Assembly: GCF_048571275.1 (NCBI RefSeq)
Contig: NZ_CP182357.1
Coordinates: 1,674,001-1,738,000, forward strand
Length of the DNA stretch: 64,000 bases
Direction: 5' to 3'
Origin: Marinarcus sediminis
Lineage (GTDB): Bacteria; Campylobacterota; Campylobacteria; Campylobacterales; Arcobacteraceae
Positions within the stretch are counted from its first letter, which is position 1, and every line of letters begins with the position of its first letter. Shown piece by piece: positions 25,480 to 34,289 of this stretch. The position numbers were made by a program, and so were the translations under genes. The notes below the pieces were generated by a model. The model saw nothing but the letters and a program-made list of their open reading frames with translations. It did not search any database and was not told the DNA's origin.

Positions 25480-26591
25480 GTGTTCACCTTTCTGACTTTT
25501 TCATTGATTTTTCTGATAAGTCCAACTACCCCTTCAGGAAGATATAACGTTACAAGAACAAACAATCCCCCTAAGGCATATAACCAAACTTCTGGAAGAG
25601 AAGAGGTAAAGTAAGTACTTGCAAAGTTAACAATAATTGCACCTATAATCGCTCCATATAATGTTCCTCTTCCTCCAATGGCGACCCAAATCACCAATTC
25701 AATAGAAAACAAAGGTGAAAAAACACCGGGGTTTATGATTCCTACTTGTGGAACATACAGTGCACCTGCAACTCCTGCAAGTATTGCTGAAACCACAAAT
25801 ATAAAGACTTTGTATTGTTCCACTTTATAGCCTAAAAATCTCACTCGACTCTCGGCATCTCTGATGGAAATAATCACACGACCCAATCTTGAGTTTATTA
25901 TAAATCGGCAAATGAAATATCCCAAAGTCAAAGCCAAAAAGGTGATAATAAGTAAACCCACTCGTGTAGAATCTGCTTGCAAATCAAAACCTAAAATATC
26001 TTTAAAATCGGTCAAACCATTGTTTCCCCCAAAGCCCATGTCATTTCTAAAAAAGGCTAACATAAGAGCATAGGTCATGGCTTGAGTTATAATGGAAAGA
26101 TAGACTCCCGTTACTCGTGATTTAAAAGCAAACCATCCAAATACAAAAGCCAAAATTGCAGGGATGAGCATAATCATAATAAACGTAAACAAAGGATTAT
26201 CAAACCCATACCAAAACCATGGTAACTCTTTTAAGTTCATAAATACCATAAAATCAGGTAAATCAGGATTTCCATAAACTCCTCTGTCGCCTATTTGACG
26301 CATAAGATACATGGCAAGTCCGTAACCACCAAGAGCAAAAAATGCCCCATGACCAAGACTTAACACTCCTAAATATCCCCACACCAAATCCAATGCTAAG
26401 GCTAAAAGGGCAAAGGCTAAGTATTTTCCTAAAATTGTAACCGTAAATGTTGAGATATAAAAGACCGAATCACTTGGTACAAACAAATTACAAAACGATA
26501 CTATAAATACGACAACAGCAAGAATGGATAAAACAATCTTCCCGCCTTTGTCATTTTCTAAAATTTTTAATATTAAAGAGTTATTTTTCAT
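25476..26591 (-). CDS. urtC: Urea ABC transporter permease UrtC
   Basis: 371-residue LivM-type permease with about 10 membrane helices. UrtC markers are GYLGVLSLGHGAFFALGGYGLAMYLMR and the periplasmic segment DLPDFMVFMNLKELPWFW, followed by the coupling helix SRVRFLGYKVEQYK. It lies 3 bases from urtB and overlaps urtD. Confidence 0.95.
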   Translation of the reverse strand: MKNNSLILKILENDKGGKIVLSILAVVVFIVSFCNLFVPSDSVFYISTFTVTILGKYLAFALLALALDLVWGYLGVLSLGHGAFFALGGYGLAMYLMRQIGDRGVYGNPDLPDFMVFMNLKELPWFWYGFDNPLFTFIMIMLIPAILAFVFGWFAFKSRVTGVYLSIITQAMTYALMLAFFRNDMGFGGNNGLTDFKDILGFDLQADSTRVGLLIITFLALTLGYFICRFIINSRLGRVIISIRDAESRVRFLGYKVEQYKVFIFVVSAILAGVAGALYVPQVGIINPGVFSPLFSIELVIWVAIGGRGTLYGAIIGAIIVNFASTYFTSSLPEVWLYALGGLFVLVTLYLPEGVVGLIRKINEKVRKVNT

Positions 26592-26594
26592 TTT

Positions 26595-28187
26595 CTAATC
26601 CTGTGCATCTCGACCTTTTTGAGGAAACAGCCCTCTAGGTCTTTTTTGTATAAATAAAATAATAAATACCAAGATAATAACTTTGGCCAACACTGCACCC
26701 GCAACGGGTTCTATGAATTTGCTTATTTCTCCTAAGGTTAAAGAGGCAATCAATGTTCCCCAAAGATTTCCCACTCCGCCAAAAACAACTACCATAAAAC
26801 TGTCTACGATGTAAGCTTGACCTAAATTGGGTCCCACATTGGTCAGCTGGCTTAAGGCAACTCCTGCAACCCCTGCGATTCCTGAACCAATCCCAAATGT
26901 TGCTGCATCAATAAAGCTTGATTTGATTCCCATGGCTCTGGCGATGGGTCTGTTTTGTGAAACGGCACGCACTTTTAATCCCAATGATGTTTTTTTCATC
27001 ACATATAAAATGGCTAAAAAGACCATCAAAGAAAAGAGGACAATATACAATCGGTTATAGGTTAAAAACAGAGCACTGTTCACTTCTAATGCGCCACTCA
27101 TCCAAGAAGGGGTTTTAACCTCTTGATTAAGGGGTGAATAGATGGTTCGCACCAATTGTTGTAAAATCAAACTCACCCCAAATGTAGCCAGCAGTGTTTC
27201 AAGCGGTCGTCCATATAAGTGACGTATGACTAATCTTTCAATCAAAATTCCCACAACTCCACTGACAATAAATGCCGCAGGAACAGCAATAATGACTGAG
27301 TATTCAATGAAGTTAGGCAGCAGTTGTTGAATGGTATAAGTAGTGTAGGCTCCAATCATAATTAACTCCCCATGAGCCATGTTAATGACTTTCATAACAC
27401 CAAAAGTAATGGCAAGCCCAATGGCAGCAAGAAGCAGAACAGAACCTTGACTCAAACCAAAAAATGCGGTCTCAATAATGGAGAAAACACTTCTTTTTAA
27501 CTCGACAATTTCAAGGCTACTTTTTGCGATGCTTTTTAACGTTTGATCTTCACTGTTAATGAGTTGTTTCAAAGTTTGTAAAGATTTTGAAGAGATAAAT
27601 TCACTCAATTTTTCAACGGCTTCATACCTCTTTTGATTTGATCCATATTGGGCAATTAGAATGGTATTGGCTTCTTCTAAAACCTCTTTAACGCTGCTTG
27701 ATTTTTCATTGGATAATGCTTCTACAATGACCTCTTTGTCATCAATGCTGAGGTTTTTTAACAGATTCTTTGCTGAACGCAATCGTTTATCTTCATCTTT
27801 TGAGAGAAGATTTAATTGAGCCAGCGAGCCATTGATAATATTTCTTAATTTATTATTGATTTTTATTTTTACAAAATCGTATTTTGATGCCTCTTTTAAT
27901 GCTTCGTTACTAAAAACATCAACGGTATAGTAGTTGTTGTCAATTTTATCTTTTAAAAAAACAATTTGATTGTTCTCTTTGGTAAAGTATAAATCTCCCG
28001 AAAGCAGTTTTTGAAGCAACACTTCTAATCTTTCATTGCCTTTATAGTTTTTGGTTAAACTTAAGATGGCACTCTCTTTTTGGGCAAAATTGTTTGAAAT
28101 GAGTGCTTGTGCATCTGTTTGAATATCATTTGCTAAAAGCGATGAGAACATTAATAAATTAAGCAATATTATTGTAAATATTTTCAT
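26595..28187 (-). CDS. urtB: Urea ABC transporter permease UrtB with N-terminal periplasmic domain
   Basis: 530-residue protein. A signal-like N-terminus and about 230 residues of predicted helical periplasmic domain precede the LivH-type membrane part (from about residue 240: SVFSIIETAFFGLSQGSVLLLAAIGLAITFG). Phrases NMAHGELIMIGAYTTY and RAVSQNRPIARAMGI are conserved in UrtB. The long N-terminal extension is normal for UrtB. It is preceded by a perfect 12-bp hairpin after urtA. Confidence 0.95.
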   Translation of the reverse strand: MKIFTIILLNLLMFSSLLANDIQTDAQALISNNFAQKESAILSLTKNYKGNERLEVLLQKLLSGDLYFTKENNQIVFLKDKIDNNYYTVDVFSNEALKEASKYDFVKIKINNKLRNIINGSLAQLNLLSKDEDKRLRSAKNLLKNLSIDDKEVIVEALSNEKSSSVKEVLEEANTILIAQYGSNQKRYEAVEKLSEFISSKSLQTLKQLINSEDQTLKSIAKSSLEIVELKRSVFSIIETAFFGLSQGSVLLLAAIGLAITFGVMKVINMAHGELIMIGAYTTYTIQQLLPNFIEYSVIIAVPAAFIVSGVVGILIERLVIRHLYGRPLETLLATFGVSLILQQLVRTIYSPLNQEVKTPSWMSGALEVNSALFLTYNRLYIVLFSLMVFLAILYVMKKTSLGLKVRAVSQNRPIARAMGIKSSFIDAATFGIGSGIAGVAGVALSQLTNVGPNLGQAYIVDSFMVVVFGGVGNLWGTLIASLTLGEISKFIEPVAGAVLAKVIILVFIILFIQKRPRGLFPQKGRDAQD

Positions 28188-28202
28188 GATGACCTTTCTT
28201 CT

Positions 28203-28230
28203 AAAATATGAGAGTTCCCTCTCATATTTT
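28203..28230 (-). other. 12-bp perfect hairpin between urtA and urtB
   Basis: AAAATATGAGAG (28203-28214) pairs with CTCTCATATTTT (28219-28230); on the transcript strand the loop is GGAA, a GNRA tetraloop. It starts 2 bases after the urtA stop. There is no U-tract. It probably protects the urtA mRNA end or attenuates readthrough so the binding protein is in excess. Confidence 0.6.
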
Positions 28231-28232
28231 AA

Positions 28233-29510
28233 TTATTTAGCGCCTACACACGTTTTAGTTTTAGTGTTATAGTTTCCACAATTGATTGGTTTAGTCCAAT
28301 CTGAGATTAAATCTTTGCTTCCTGGTAAAAAGTCAGACCAAGCATCTCCTGGAACCTCTTTTTCTGTTTGCCATACCGTTTCAAACTGCCCATCTTCTTG
28401 AATCTCACCAATAAGTACGGGTTTTGTAATATGATGGTTTTTAAGTACAGTTGCTGTTCCCCCTGTAAGGTTTGGAACCGATAATCCAACGATTGCGTCT
28501 CTTACTTTATTTACATCTGTTGTACCTGCTTTTTCAACCGCTTTCACCCATAAGTTAAATCCGATATATGTAGCTTCCATTGGGTCATTGGTAACTCTTT
28601 TGTCATCTTTAATAAATTTGTGCCAAGTAGAGATGAACTTGTCATTTTCTGGCGTATTAACACTCTCAAAATAGTTCCAAGCCGCTAAATGTCCCACTAA
28701 AGGTTTTGTGTCAAGTCCTGAAAGCTCTTCTTCTCCCACAGAGAATGCAATAACGGGAATCGATGAAGATGAAATACCTTGGTTACCTAACTCTTTATAA
28801 AAAGGAACATTGGCATCTCCATTTATGGTAGAAACAACCGCTGTTTTTTTACCCGCGTTTCCAAATTTTTTGATTTCACTTACAATGCTTTGCCAATCTG
28901 AGTGTCCAAATGGCGTATAGTTAATCATTATATCAGTGGCTTTTACCCCTTTTGATTTTAAATACGCTTCTAAGATTTTGTTTGTGGTTCTTGGATATAC
29001 ATAATCAGTACCTGCTAGTACCCATCTTTTAACACCCATGTCATTCATCAGATAATCTACTGCAGGAATGGCTTGTTGGTTTGGTGCAGCACCTGTATAA
29101 AATACATTTTTACTGGACTCTTCCCCCTCATATTGAACAGGATAAAAAAGCAAACCATTTAACTCTTCAACCACAGGAAGAACAGATTTTCTAGAAACTG
29201 ATGTCCAACAACCAAAAGTAACATCGACTTTATCTTTTGTTAAAAGAGCTCTCATTTTTTCTGCAAACAGTGGCCAGTTTGACGCAGGATCAACCACTAC
29301 GGGTTCAAGTTTTTTCCCTAATAGTCCACCTTTTTTATTTTGTTCATCTATTAACATTAATACCGTATCTTTGAGTGTTGTTTCAGAAATTGCCATTGTT
29401 CCAGACAGTGAGTGAAGCACACCAACTTTAATGGTATCTGCTGCAAATGCAGTCATACTCATTCCAATTAACGCAGCTATTGATAAGCCTTTTGCGAGTG
29501 ATTTGATCAT
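28233..29510 (-). CDS. urtA: Urea ABC transporter substrate-binding protein UrtA
   Basis: 425-residue periplasmic binding protein of the UrtA/FmdD/AmiC group. Signal peptide residues 1-23 (ending AFAAD). Family phrases: VGVLHSLSGTMAISE, FGCWTSVSRKSVLPVVEELNGLLFYPVQYEGEE, GTDYVYPRTTNKIL and DPMEATYIGFNLW. Length is typical (about 425). The urt operon order A-B-C-D-E then ureD ties urea import to urease assembly. Short-chain amide binding is the alternative. Confidence 0.95.
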   Translation of the reverse strand: MIKSLAKGLSIAALIGMSMTAFAADTIKVGVLHSLSGTMAISETTLKDTVLMLIDEQNKKGGLLGKKLEPVVVDPASNWPLFAEKMRALLTKDKVDVTFGCWTSVSRKSVLPVVEELNGLLFYPVQYEGEESSKNVFYTGAAPNQQAIPAVDYLMNDMGVKRWVLAGTDYVYPRTTNKILEAYLKSKGVKATDIMINYTPFGHSDWQSIVSEIKKFGNAGKKTAVVSTINGDANVPFYKELGNQGISSSSIPVIAFSVGEEELSGLDTKPLVGHLAAWNYFESVNTPENDKFISTWHKFIKDDKRVTNDPMEATYIGFNLWVKAVEKAGTTDVNKVRDAIVGLSVPNLTGGTATVLKNHHITKPVLIGEIQEDGQFETVWQTEKEVPGDAWSDFLPGSKDLISDWTKPINCGNYNTKTKTCVGAK

Positions 29511-29601
29511 TTTATCTCCTTAAAATATGTAACCGTTTGGGTTCTAAGAAGAAGTATAGAGAAGTAGTGTTGTTTTAGTGTTGCTTTTTATGTGGTTTTA
29601 G

Positions 29602-29636
29602 AAATATAATTGTATAAAAAATATACAATTATATTT
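29602..29636. repeat. 15-bp perfect inverted repeat between the sensor kinase and urtA
   Basis: AAATATAATTGTATA (29602-29616) and TATACAATTATATTT (29622-29636) flank an AAAAA spacer. It overlaps the last codons of the kinase gene and lies about 92 bases before urtA. It could be the kinase terminator. The ATTGTATA/TATACAAT arms also look like a regulator site for the urt promoter. Confidence 0.45.
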
Positions 29637-32277
29637 TGAGCTCTTTTTTGCAGTATTGAATTAAGCCTTGAAAGTTAAACTCATGCAAGTAGTTTTTGAT
29701 ACTGTTTTTTGTCTTATTTGAGAGCTTTTCATCTTTGAGCAGTTCAGAAATTTTATTGCCATTGAGTTTTTTAGCATACAATAAAATGTGTTCTAAGATT
29801 TCCAGTTCTACGCTTTCATGAAAACTCTCTGGCACCATTTCATTTTTTTGCTGATAATTGAGTTTTAAATTAAGATGTTGAGAAATGATAAGTGCAATTT
29901 TTTGTTCATCGATGGGTTTGGCTAAAAATGCCGTTGCTCCTTTAGACAGAGCAAACGCTTTATCCTCTTCAAAGACATTAGCAGAAAGGGCAATCATAGG
30001 AGTAGAATCATAATCAGGCAGTTCTTTAATGATTTCAATGGCCTCTAAGCCTCCTAAATTTGGCATAAGTACATCCATAAAGATGAGGTCAATTTTGTGC
30101 TTTTTGCACACCTCAATGGCTTCGTAACCATCCTTGGCTTCATAAAAATGAAATCCAAAATATTTGACAATTTGAGCCAGTAAAACTCTGTTTTCAATAA
30201 TATCATCGGCAATAAGAATATTGATGTTGGCTGTTTCATCAAGAAAATTAAGAATATGTTTTTCATGAAGCGTATCTTTTTGTTCTAAAGGCATTACCTC
30301 TTTTGTTGTTATATAAAAACAGAAGGTACTTCCTTGATTTAATTGACTGACAACTTCAATATTGCCATTCATTTTTGCAATCAACTCTTTGGTGATGGCT
30401 AAGCCTAAGCCCGTACCATTTTGACTGTACTTGAGTGACTCTATTTGTTCAAAGGGTTTAAAAATTTTATGGATATATTTCTTGTCAATGCCTATGCCAC
30501 TGTCTGTGATTTTGAAGAAGAGTTGATTTTTTGAAAAGTGAATATCCAATTGGATAAAACCTTCATTGGTAAATTTAACACTGTTTCCCAAAAGATTGAT
30601 TAAAATCTGTTTTAAACGTTGTTCATCGCACTTGATGTAGTGCGGGAGATTTTTTTTATTGAGGATAAAATTAAGCGATTTGCTTTCACATCGTTTGCTA
30701 AAGAGTATCTCAATGTCTTGTATGAGTTCAAATAGGTTAATCTCTTTGGGGTTGAGCTCCAATTTCCCTGCTTCAATTTTTGAAAGTTCCAAAATTTCAT
30801 TGATTAAACTCAAAAGATGATTTCCACTGTTTTGGATAATTTGTAGATTTTCTTTTCGGTCTTTATTGGAAAGTGTCTCTGTTTTTAACAGACTCGTAAA
30901 ACCTAAAATAGCATTGAGTGGGGTTCTGAGTTCATGGCTCATGTTTGCCAAGAAAAGTGATTTGGCTTTATTGGAATTTTCAGCTTCATTTTTTGCTTTT
31001 TTGAGTTCATCTTCCTCTTTTTTTCTTTGGGTAATATCTGTGAATACAAGCACAGAACCTACAATAAAATCTCCCTCATCATAAATGGGGTTGCTGATAA
31101 ACTCAATAGGGAAAGCCGTTTTATCTTTTCTTTGAAACGTTAAAACAGACCTTTTTTGCTCTTGTTCAAGTAACAATCTTTTTTTCAATGTCAGCTCTTG
31201 TGTTTCATTGGAAATGACCGTTTCATAAAAAGGTTTATTCTGTAATTCAACGCTTTTATAGCCCAAAACAGAAGCGGCTAAGGGATTTAAAAAAGTGATG
31301 TGCCCTTTTTCATTTAACCCCAAAATACACTCACCTGCTGTATTTAAAATGAGTTTATTTTGAGTTTCACTTTCGATGAGTTTTTGCGCATTGGCTTTAA
31401 AAACTTCAACGGCTTTAAACATATCTCCTACTTCATCACTGATGTGAACTTTGGGAACGGATGTCTCCATTTTATTTTTAGACAAACGACGCATGACAGA
31501 GCTGATGGTCTCAATGGGGTAAATGATACGGGATAAAATGATAAAAAATGAGAACAACATCAGTACAATCAGTACAATGATGGAGGTGCTCATGTAACCC
31601 TCTATTTTTTTTACATTTTCATTGGCTTTTGCAATGATGCCATCGGTTCGTATTTCATATGCTTTATAAAAATCATCCAAAGGTTTCATGATATTGATTT
31701 TAATTTTATGGTATTGAAGTGAGTGCATGATGTCTCGCGCCATTTTCATATCAGGTTTTGCTTTAATTGTATAGTTCCCTTTTGTATCTTGAAAAATTCC
31801 TTTTACCGCATTCATTGCTTTGGCTTCAAGGTAGGTTAGTGCATCGGATTGTTTTTGTGATTCATACAACATATCAAGTTCATTTTGAGGGAAACCTGTT
31901 TTTTTCATGATCTCTTTGAGGGGTATTTTTTCTCCATCGGGCCGGGGTTTATTTTTATCATCTACGGCTAAAAAGTCCCAATAGATTCGGTTATACTCTT
32001 TGGGTCTTGGTTTGACTCCATTACGAATATCTAAGACTTCTTGAAATTGTTCTTTGTACATTTCATTGCCTGTAACAACGTATGTCCGAGCAAGTCTTGT
32101 TAAGTCATCAGAACTTTGTCTCAGTTCATTGGCAATTTTGAGGGATTTGTTTTTCATGATATAGGCAAGTTCAAGTTTTTTGGTAGCTTGGGTAAATCCA
32201 TCAATGAGAAGTACCATGATTCCAAAGGAGATAATGTTGGATATTAACAAAATGATAAAGAGTTTTTTCAGCTTCAA
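29629..32277 (-). CDS. Hybrid sensor histidine kinase (periplasmic sensor-HAMP-PAS-HisKA-HATPase-receiver)
   Basis: 882-residue membrane kinase. TM1 (8-28), a roughly 200-residue periplasmic helical domain beginning ELRQSSDDLTRLARTYVVTG, TM2 (about 228-250), HAMP, PAS (about 300-420), HisKA with FLANMSHELRTPLNAI, HATPase boxes (NLLGNSVKFTNEG, DSGIGIDKK, GTGLGLAITKEL), receiver (IADDIIENR, FMDVLMPNLGG, AKPIDEQ), and a short helical C-terminus. It is immediately upstream of and codirectional with urtA, and divergent from the receiver-kinase at 32351; these three proteins probably form a phosphorelay. The signal is unknown, with urea or amides the contextual guess. Confidence 0.92.
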   Translation of the reverse strand: MKLKKLFIILLISNIISFGIMVLLIDGFTQATKKLELAYIMKNKSLKIANELRQSSDDLTRLARTYVVTGNEMYKEQFQEVLDIRNGVKPRPKEYNRIYWDFLAVDDKNKPRPDGEKIPLKEIMKKTGFPQNELDMLYESQKQSDALTYLEAKAMNAVKGIFQDTKGNYTIKAKPDMKMARDIMHSLQYHKIKINIMKPLDDFYKAYEIRTDGIIAKANENVKKIEGYMSTSIIVLIVLMLFSFFIILSRIIYPIETISSVMRRLSKNKMETSVPKVHISDEVGDMFKAVEVFKANAQKLIESETQNKLILNTAGECILGLNEKGHITFLNPLAASVLGYKSVELQNKPFYETVISNETQELTLKKRLLLEQEQKRSVLTFQRKDKTAFPIEFISNPIYDEGDFIVGSVLVFTDITQRKKEEDELKKAKNEAENSNKAKSLFLANMSHELRTPLNAILGFTSLLKTETLSNKDRKENLQIIQNSGNHLLSLINEILELSKIEAGKLELNPKEINLFELIQDIEILFSKRCESKSLNFILNKKNLPHYIKCDEQRLKQILINLLGNSVKFTNEGFIQLDIHFSKNQLFFKITDSGIGIDKKYIHKIFKPFEQIESLKYSQNGTGLGLAITKELIAKMNGNIEVVSQLNQGSTFCFYITTKEVMPLEQKDTLHEKHILNFLDETANINILIADDIIENRVLLAQIVKYFGFHFYEAKDGYEAIEVCKKHKIDLIFMDVLMPNLGGLEAIEIIKELPDYDSTPMIALSANVFEEDKAFALSKGATAFLAKPIDEQKIALIISQHLNLKLNYQQKNEMVPESFHESVELEILEHILLYAKKLNGNKISELLKDEKLSNKTKNSIKNYLHEFNFQGLIQYCKKELKI

Positions 32278-32350
32278 AACAGAACCTTTATTAAAAAATA
32301 CAATGAATTAAGTTACAATAGCAAAAAAAAGATATAAAGTTAATCATAAA

Positions 32351-33397
32351 ATGGATAAAAAATATACGGTTTTAATTGTAGATGACCAACCTCAAAACCT
32401 ACACTACTTAAATAATATCTTATTGGATACATATGAAGTAAGAGCAACCCCCGATGGCAACTTGGCATTAAGTGTGATGGAAAATGAAATACCTGATTTG
32501 ATTTTGTTGGACATAAAAATGCCCACAATTGATGGTTATGAAGTGGCTTCAAAAATAAAAAAAACAGAAGCTTTTAAAGAGATACCCATTATTTTCATCA
32601 GTGCATTAGATGATGTGGATTGCAAAGTCAAAGCGTTTGAAAAAGGGGGCGTGGATTATATTACAAAACCTTTTGAACCTGCTGAAGTTTTGGTTCGAGT
32701 GCAAACGCAGTTAGAGTTGGCACAAAACAGAAAAACCATCAGCACACTCTTAGAACAGCAAGACCTTTTTTTGAAAAAAATTATGCATGAAATCAATACG
32801 CCTGTGAGTGTTATTGGTCTGAGTGTGGAGAATTTAGAGCGCACTATTGGCCCAAAAGATGAGCTTGAAACCATCAAAGCCTCCTCTAAAATTCTCTCTT
32901 GCATTTATAAAGATTTGAGTTATATGATTAAAAAAGAGTTGCCCATTTATGATAAAAAAGCGATTGATTTATTGATGTTTCTTTCTAAACGGGTCAATTT
33001 TTTTCATGAAATTGCTTTAGTCAAAGGGATCAATTTAGAGCTGCTTTGCAATGAAGAGGTCACGCTTTTTATGAATGAGACGGAATTAGAAAGAGTGGTT
33101 GATAATACCATTTCAAATGCCATTAAATACTCCTTTGAAAATTCAATCATAACGCTTTGTATTGACAAAATTGCAAATCGACACTGTTTGCAAATTATTG
33201 ATACGGGAGTAGGGCTTGATGATACAAGTAAGGTTTTTGATTTTTATTATCAAGCTTCCAGTAAAAATTTGGGTTTAGGTTTAGGTTTAGCAACGGTGAA
33301 AGATATTTGTAAAAAATACGATATTGATATAGAAGTGCAAAGCGTTAAATCCCAAGGTACAACTTTTACGTACTGCTTAGACAATGTCATACATTAA
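32351..33397 (+). CDS. Receiver-histidine kinase hybrid (REC-HisKA-HATPase)
   Basis: 348-residue soluble protein. An N-terminal receiver (IVDDQPQNLHYL, phospho-Asp in LILLDIKMPTIDG, ITKPFEP) is followed by a kinase core with FLKKIMHEINTPVSV as the H-box, the N-box DNTISNAIKYSFENS, and G-boxes DTGVGLDD and LGLGLGLATV. No membrane segment. It is 9 bases upstream of an OmpR-type regulator and divergent from the hybrid kinase at 29629, suggesting a multistep relay. Confidence 0.9.
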   Translation: MDKKYTVLIVDDQPQNLHYLNNILLDTYEVRATPDGNLALSVMENEIPDLILLDIKMPTIDGYEVASKIKKTEAFKEIPIIFISALDDVDCKVKAFEKGGVDYITKPFEPAEVLVRVQTQLELAQNRKTISTLLEQQDLFLKKIMHEINTPVSVIGLSVENLERTIGPKDELETIKASSKILSCIYKDLSYMIKKELPIYDKKAIDLLMFLSKRVNFFHEIALVKGINLELLCNEEVTLFMNETELERVVDNTISNAIKYSFENSIITLCIDKIANRHCLQIIDTGVGLDDTSKVFDFYYQASSKNLGLGLGLATVKDICKKYDIDIEVQSVKSQGTTFTYCLDNVIH

Positions 33398-33406
33398 GGA
33401 GATTCA

Positions 33407-34078
33407 ATGAAAATATTTTTACTTGAAGATGATTACTCTTTAAACAAAGCCATAACAAAGGCATTAGAGCACAAAGGCTTCTTAGTTGAATCTCATTTTG
33501 AAGGAGATGATGCTGTCGATACCATTTTACAAAGCAAATATGATATTTATATTTTAGATATCAATGTTCCCAATTTAGATGGATACAGTGTTTTAGATAT
33601 TATAAAAAAAGAGAACAGCAAATTGCCTGTCATTATGATCAGTGCCTCTTTACAAATTGACCAGATAAAAAAAGCGTATGATTTAGGGTGCAATGATTAT
33701 TTAAAAAAACCTTTTGAACTGGAAGAGTTGTTTTTACGAATTGATTATTTAATCAAAACAACGTTAATTAATAACGAAAATAAAAGTCACATAAATTTGG
33801 GTGGAGGTTATTTTTTTAATTTAGAAAACAGTCGCTTATATAAACATGAACATGAGATTGATTTAACCCCAAAAGAGAGTCTGCTTCTTTTCTTATTGGC
33901 TTCTAATAGAGGCAATACTGTGGGCCTTGACTTAATTCGTGAGTATGTATGGGATGGAAAAGATGTGGAATTTGTCAGCATTCGCACCATCGTTCATAAA
34001 CTTCAAAAAAAGATCAAAAATGGACTTATTGTAAATCTTCGAGGAGTAGGATATAAACTCTTAGAAAATGAAAAATAA
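33407..34078 (+). CDS. OmpR/PhoB-family response regulator
   Basis: 223-residue two-domain regulator: receiver (residues 1-115; acidic pair EDD, phospho-Asp in YILDINVPNLDG, switch lysine in LKKPFELEEL) and winged-helix DNA-binding domain (130-220: LTPKESLLLFLLASNRGNTVGLDLIREYVWDGKDVEFVSIRTIVHKLQKKI...GVGYKL). It is likely the output of the neighbouring kinases. RBS AAGGAG is clear. Confidence 0.93.
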   Translation: MKIFLLEDDYSLNKAITKALEHKGFLVESHFEGDDAVDTILQSKYDIYILDINVPNLDGYSVLDIIKKENSKLPVIMISASLQIDQIKKAYDLGCNDYLKKPFELEELFLRIDYLIKTTLINNENKSHINLGGGYFFNLENSRLYKHEHEIDLTPKESLLLFLLASNRGNTVGLDLIREYVWDGKDVEFVSIRTIVHKLQKKIKNGLIVNLRGVGYKLLENEK

Positions 34079-34195
34079 CAAAAAAGATATATTTTTTAAT
34101 TCATCGAATTAATGTGACAAATGAAGATATTTTTAAGAAATAATTTAGTTTTTATTTATAATAATTGTAGAATATTATTGTACAAAGGAATTACA

Positions 34196-34288
34196 ATGGA
34201 AATTTTAGATTTATTTTATGTAGTTGGATTAATTGCTTTAGCTGGTGTGAGTTTTGTAGTTTATAAAGAGAAAAAAAGAGTCAATTAA
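34196..34288 (+). CDS. Possible 30-residue single-span membrane protein
   Basis: Open frame of 31 codons with ATG 34196 and TAA 34286-34288. RBS AAGGA sits 6 bases before the start, and a TATAAT-like box lies about 35 bases upstream. The product MEILDLFYVVGLIALAGVSF... is one hydrophobic helix followed by the basic tail YKEKKRVN, the layout of small inner-membrane proteins. It ends 1 base before the convergent kinase stop. No family recognised; expression is unproven. Confidence 0.4.
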   Translation: MEILDLFYVVGLIALAGVSFVVYKEKKRVN

Positions 34289-34289
34289 T

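Noticed and set aside
26595..28187. UrtB N-terminal extension as a gene fusion
   Set aside because: A periplasmic N-terminal domain of this size is normal for UrtB.
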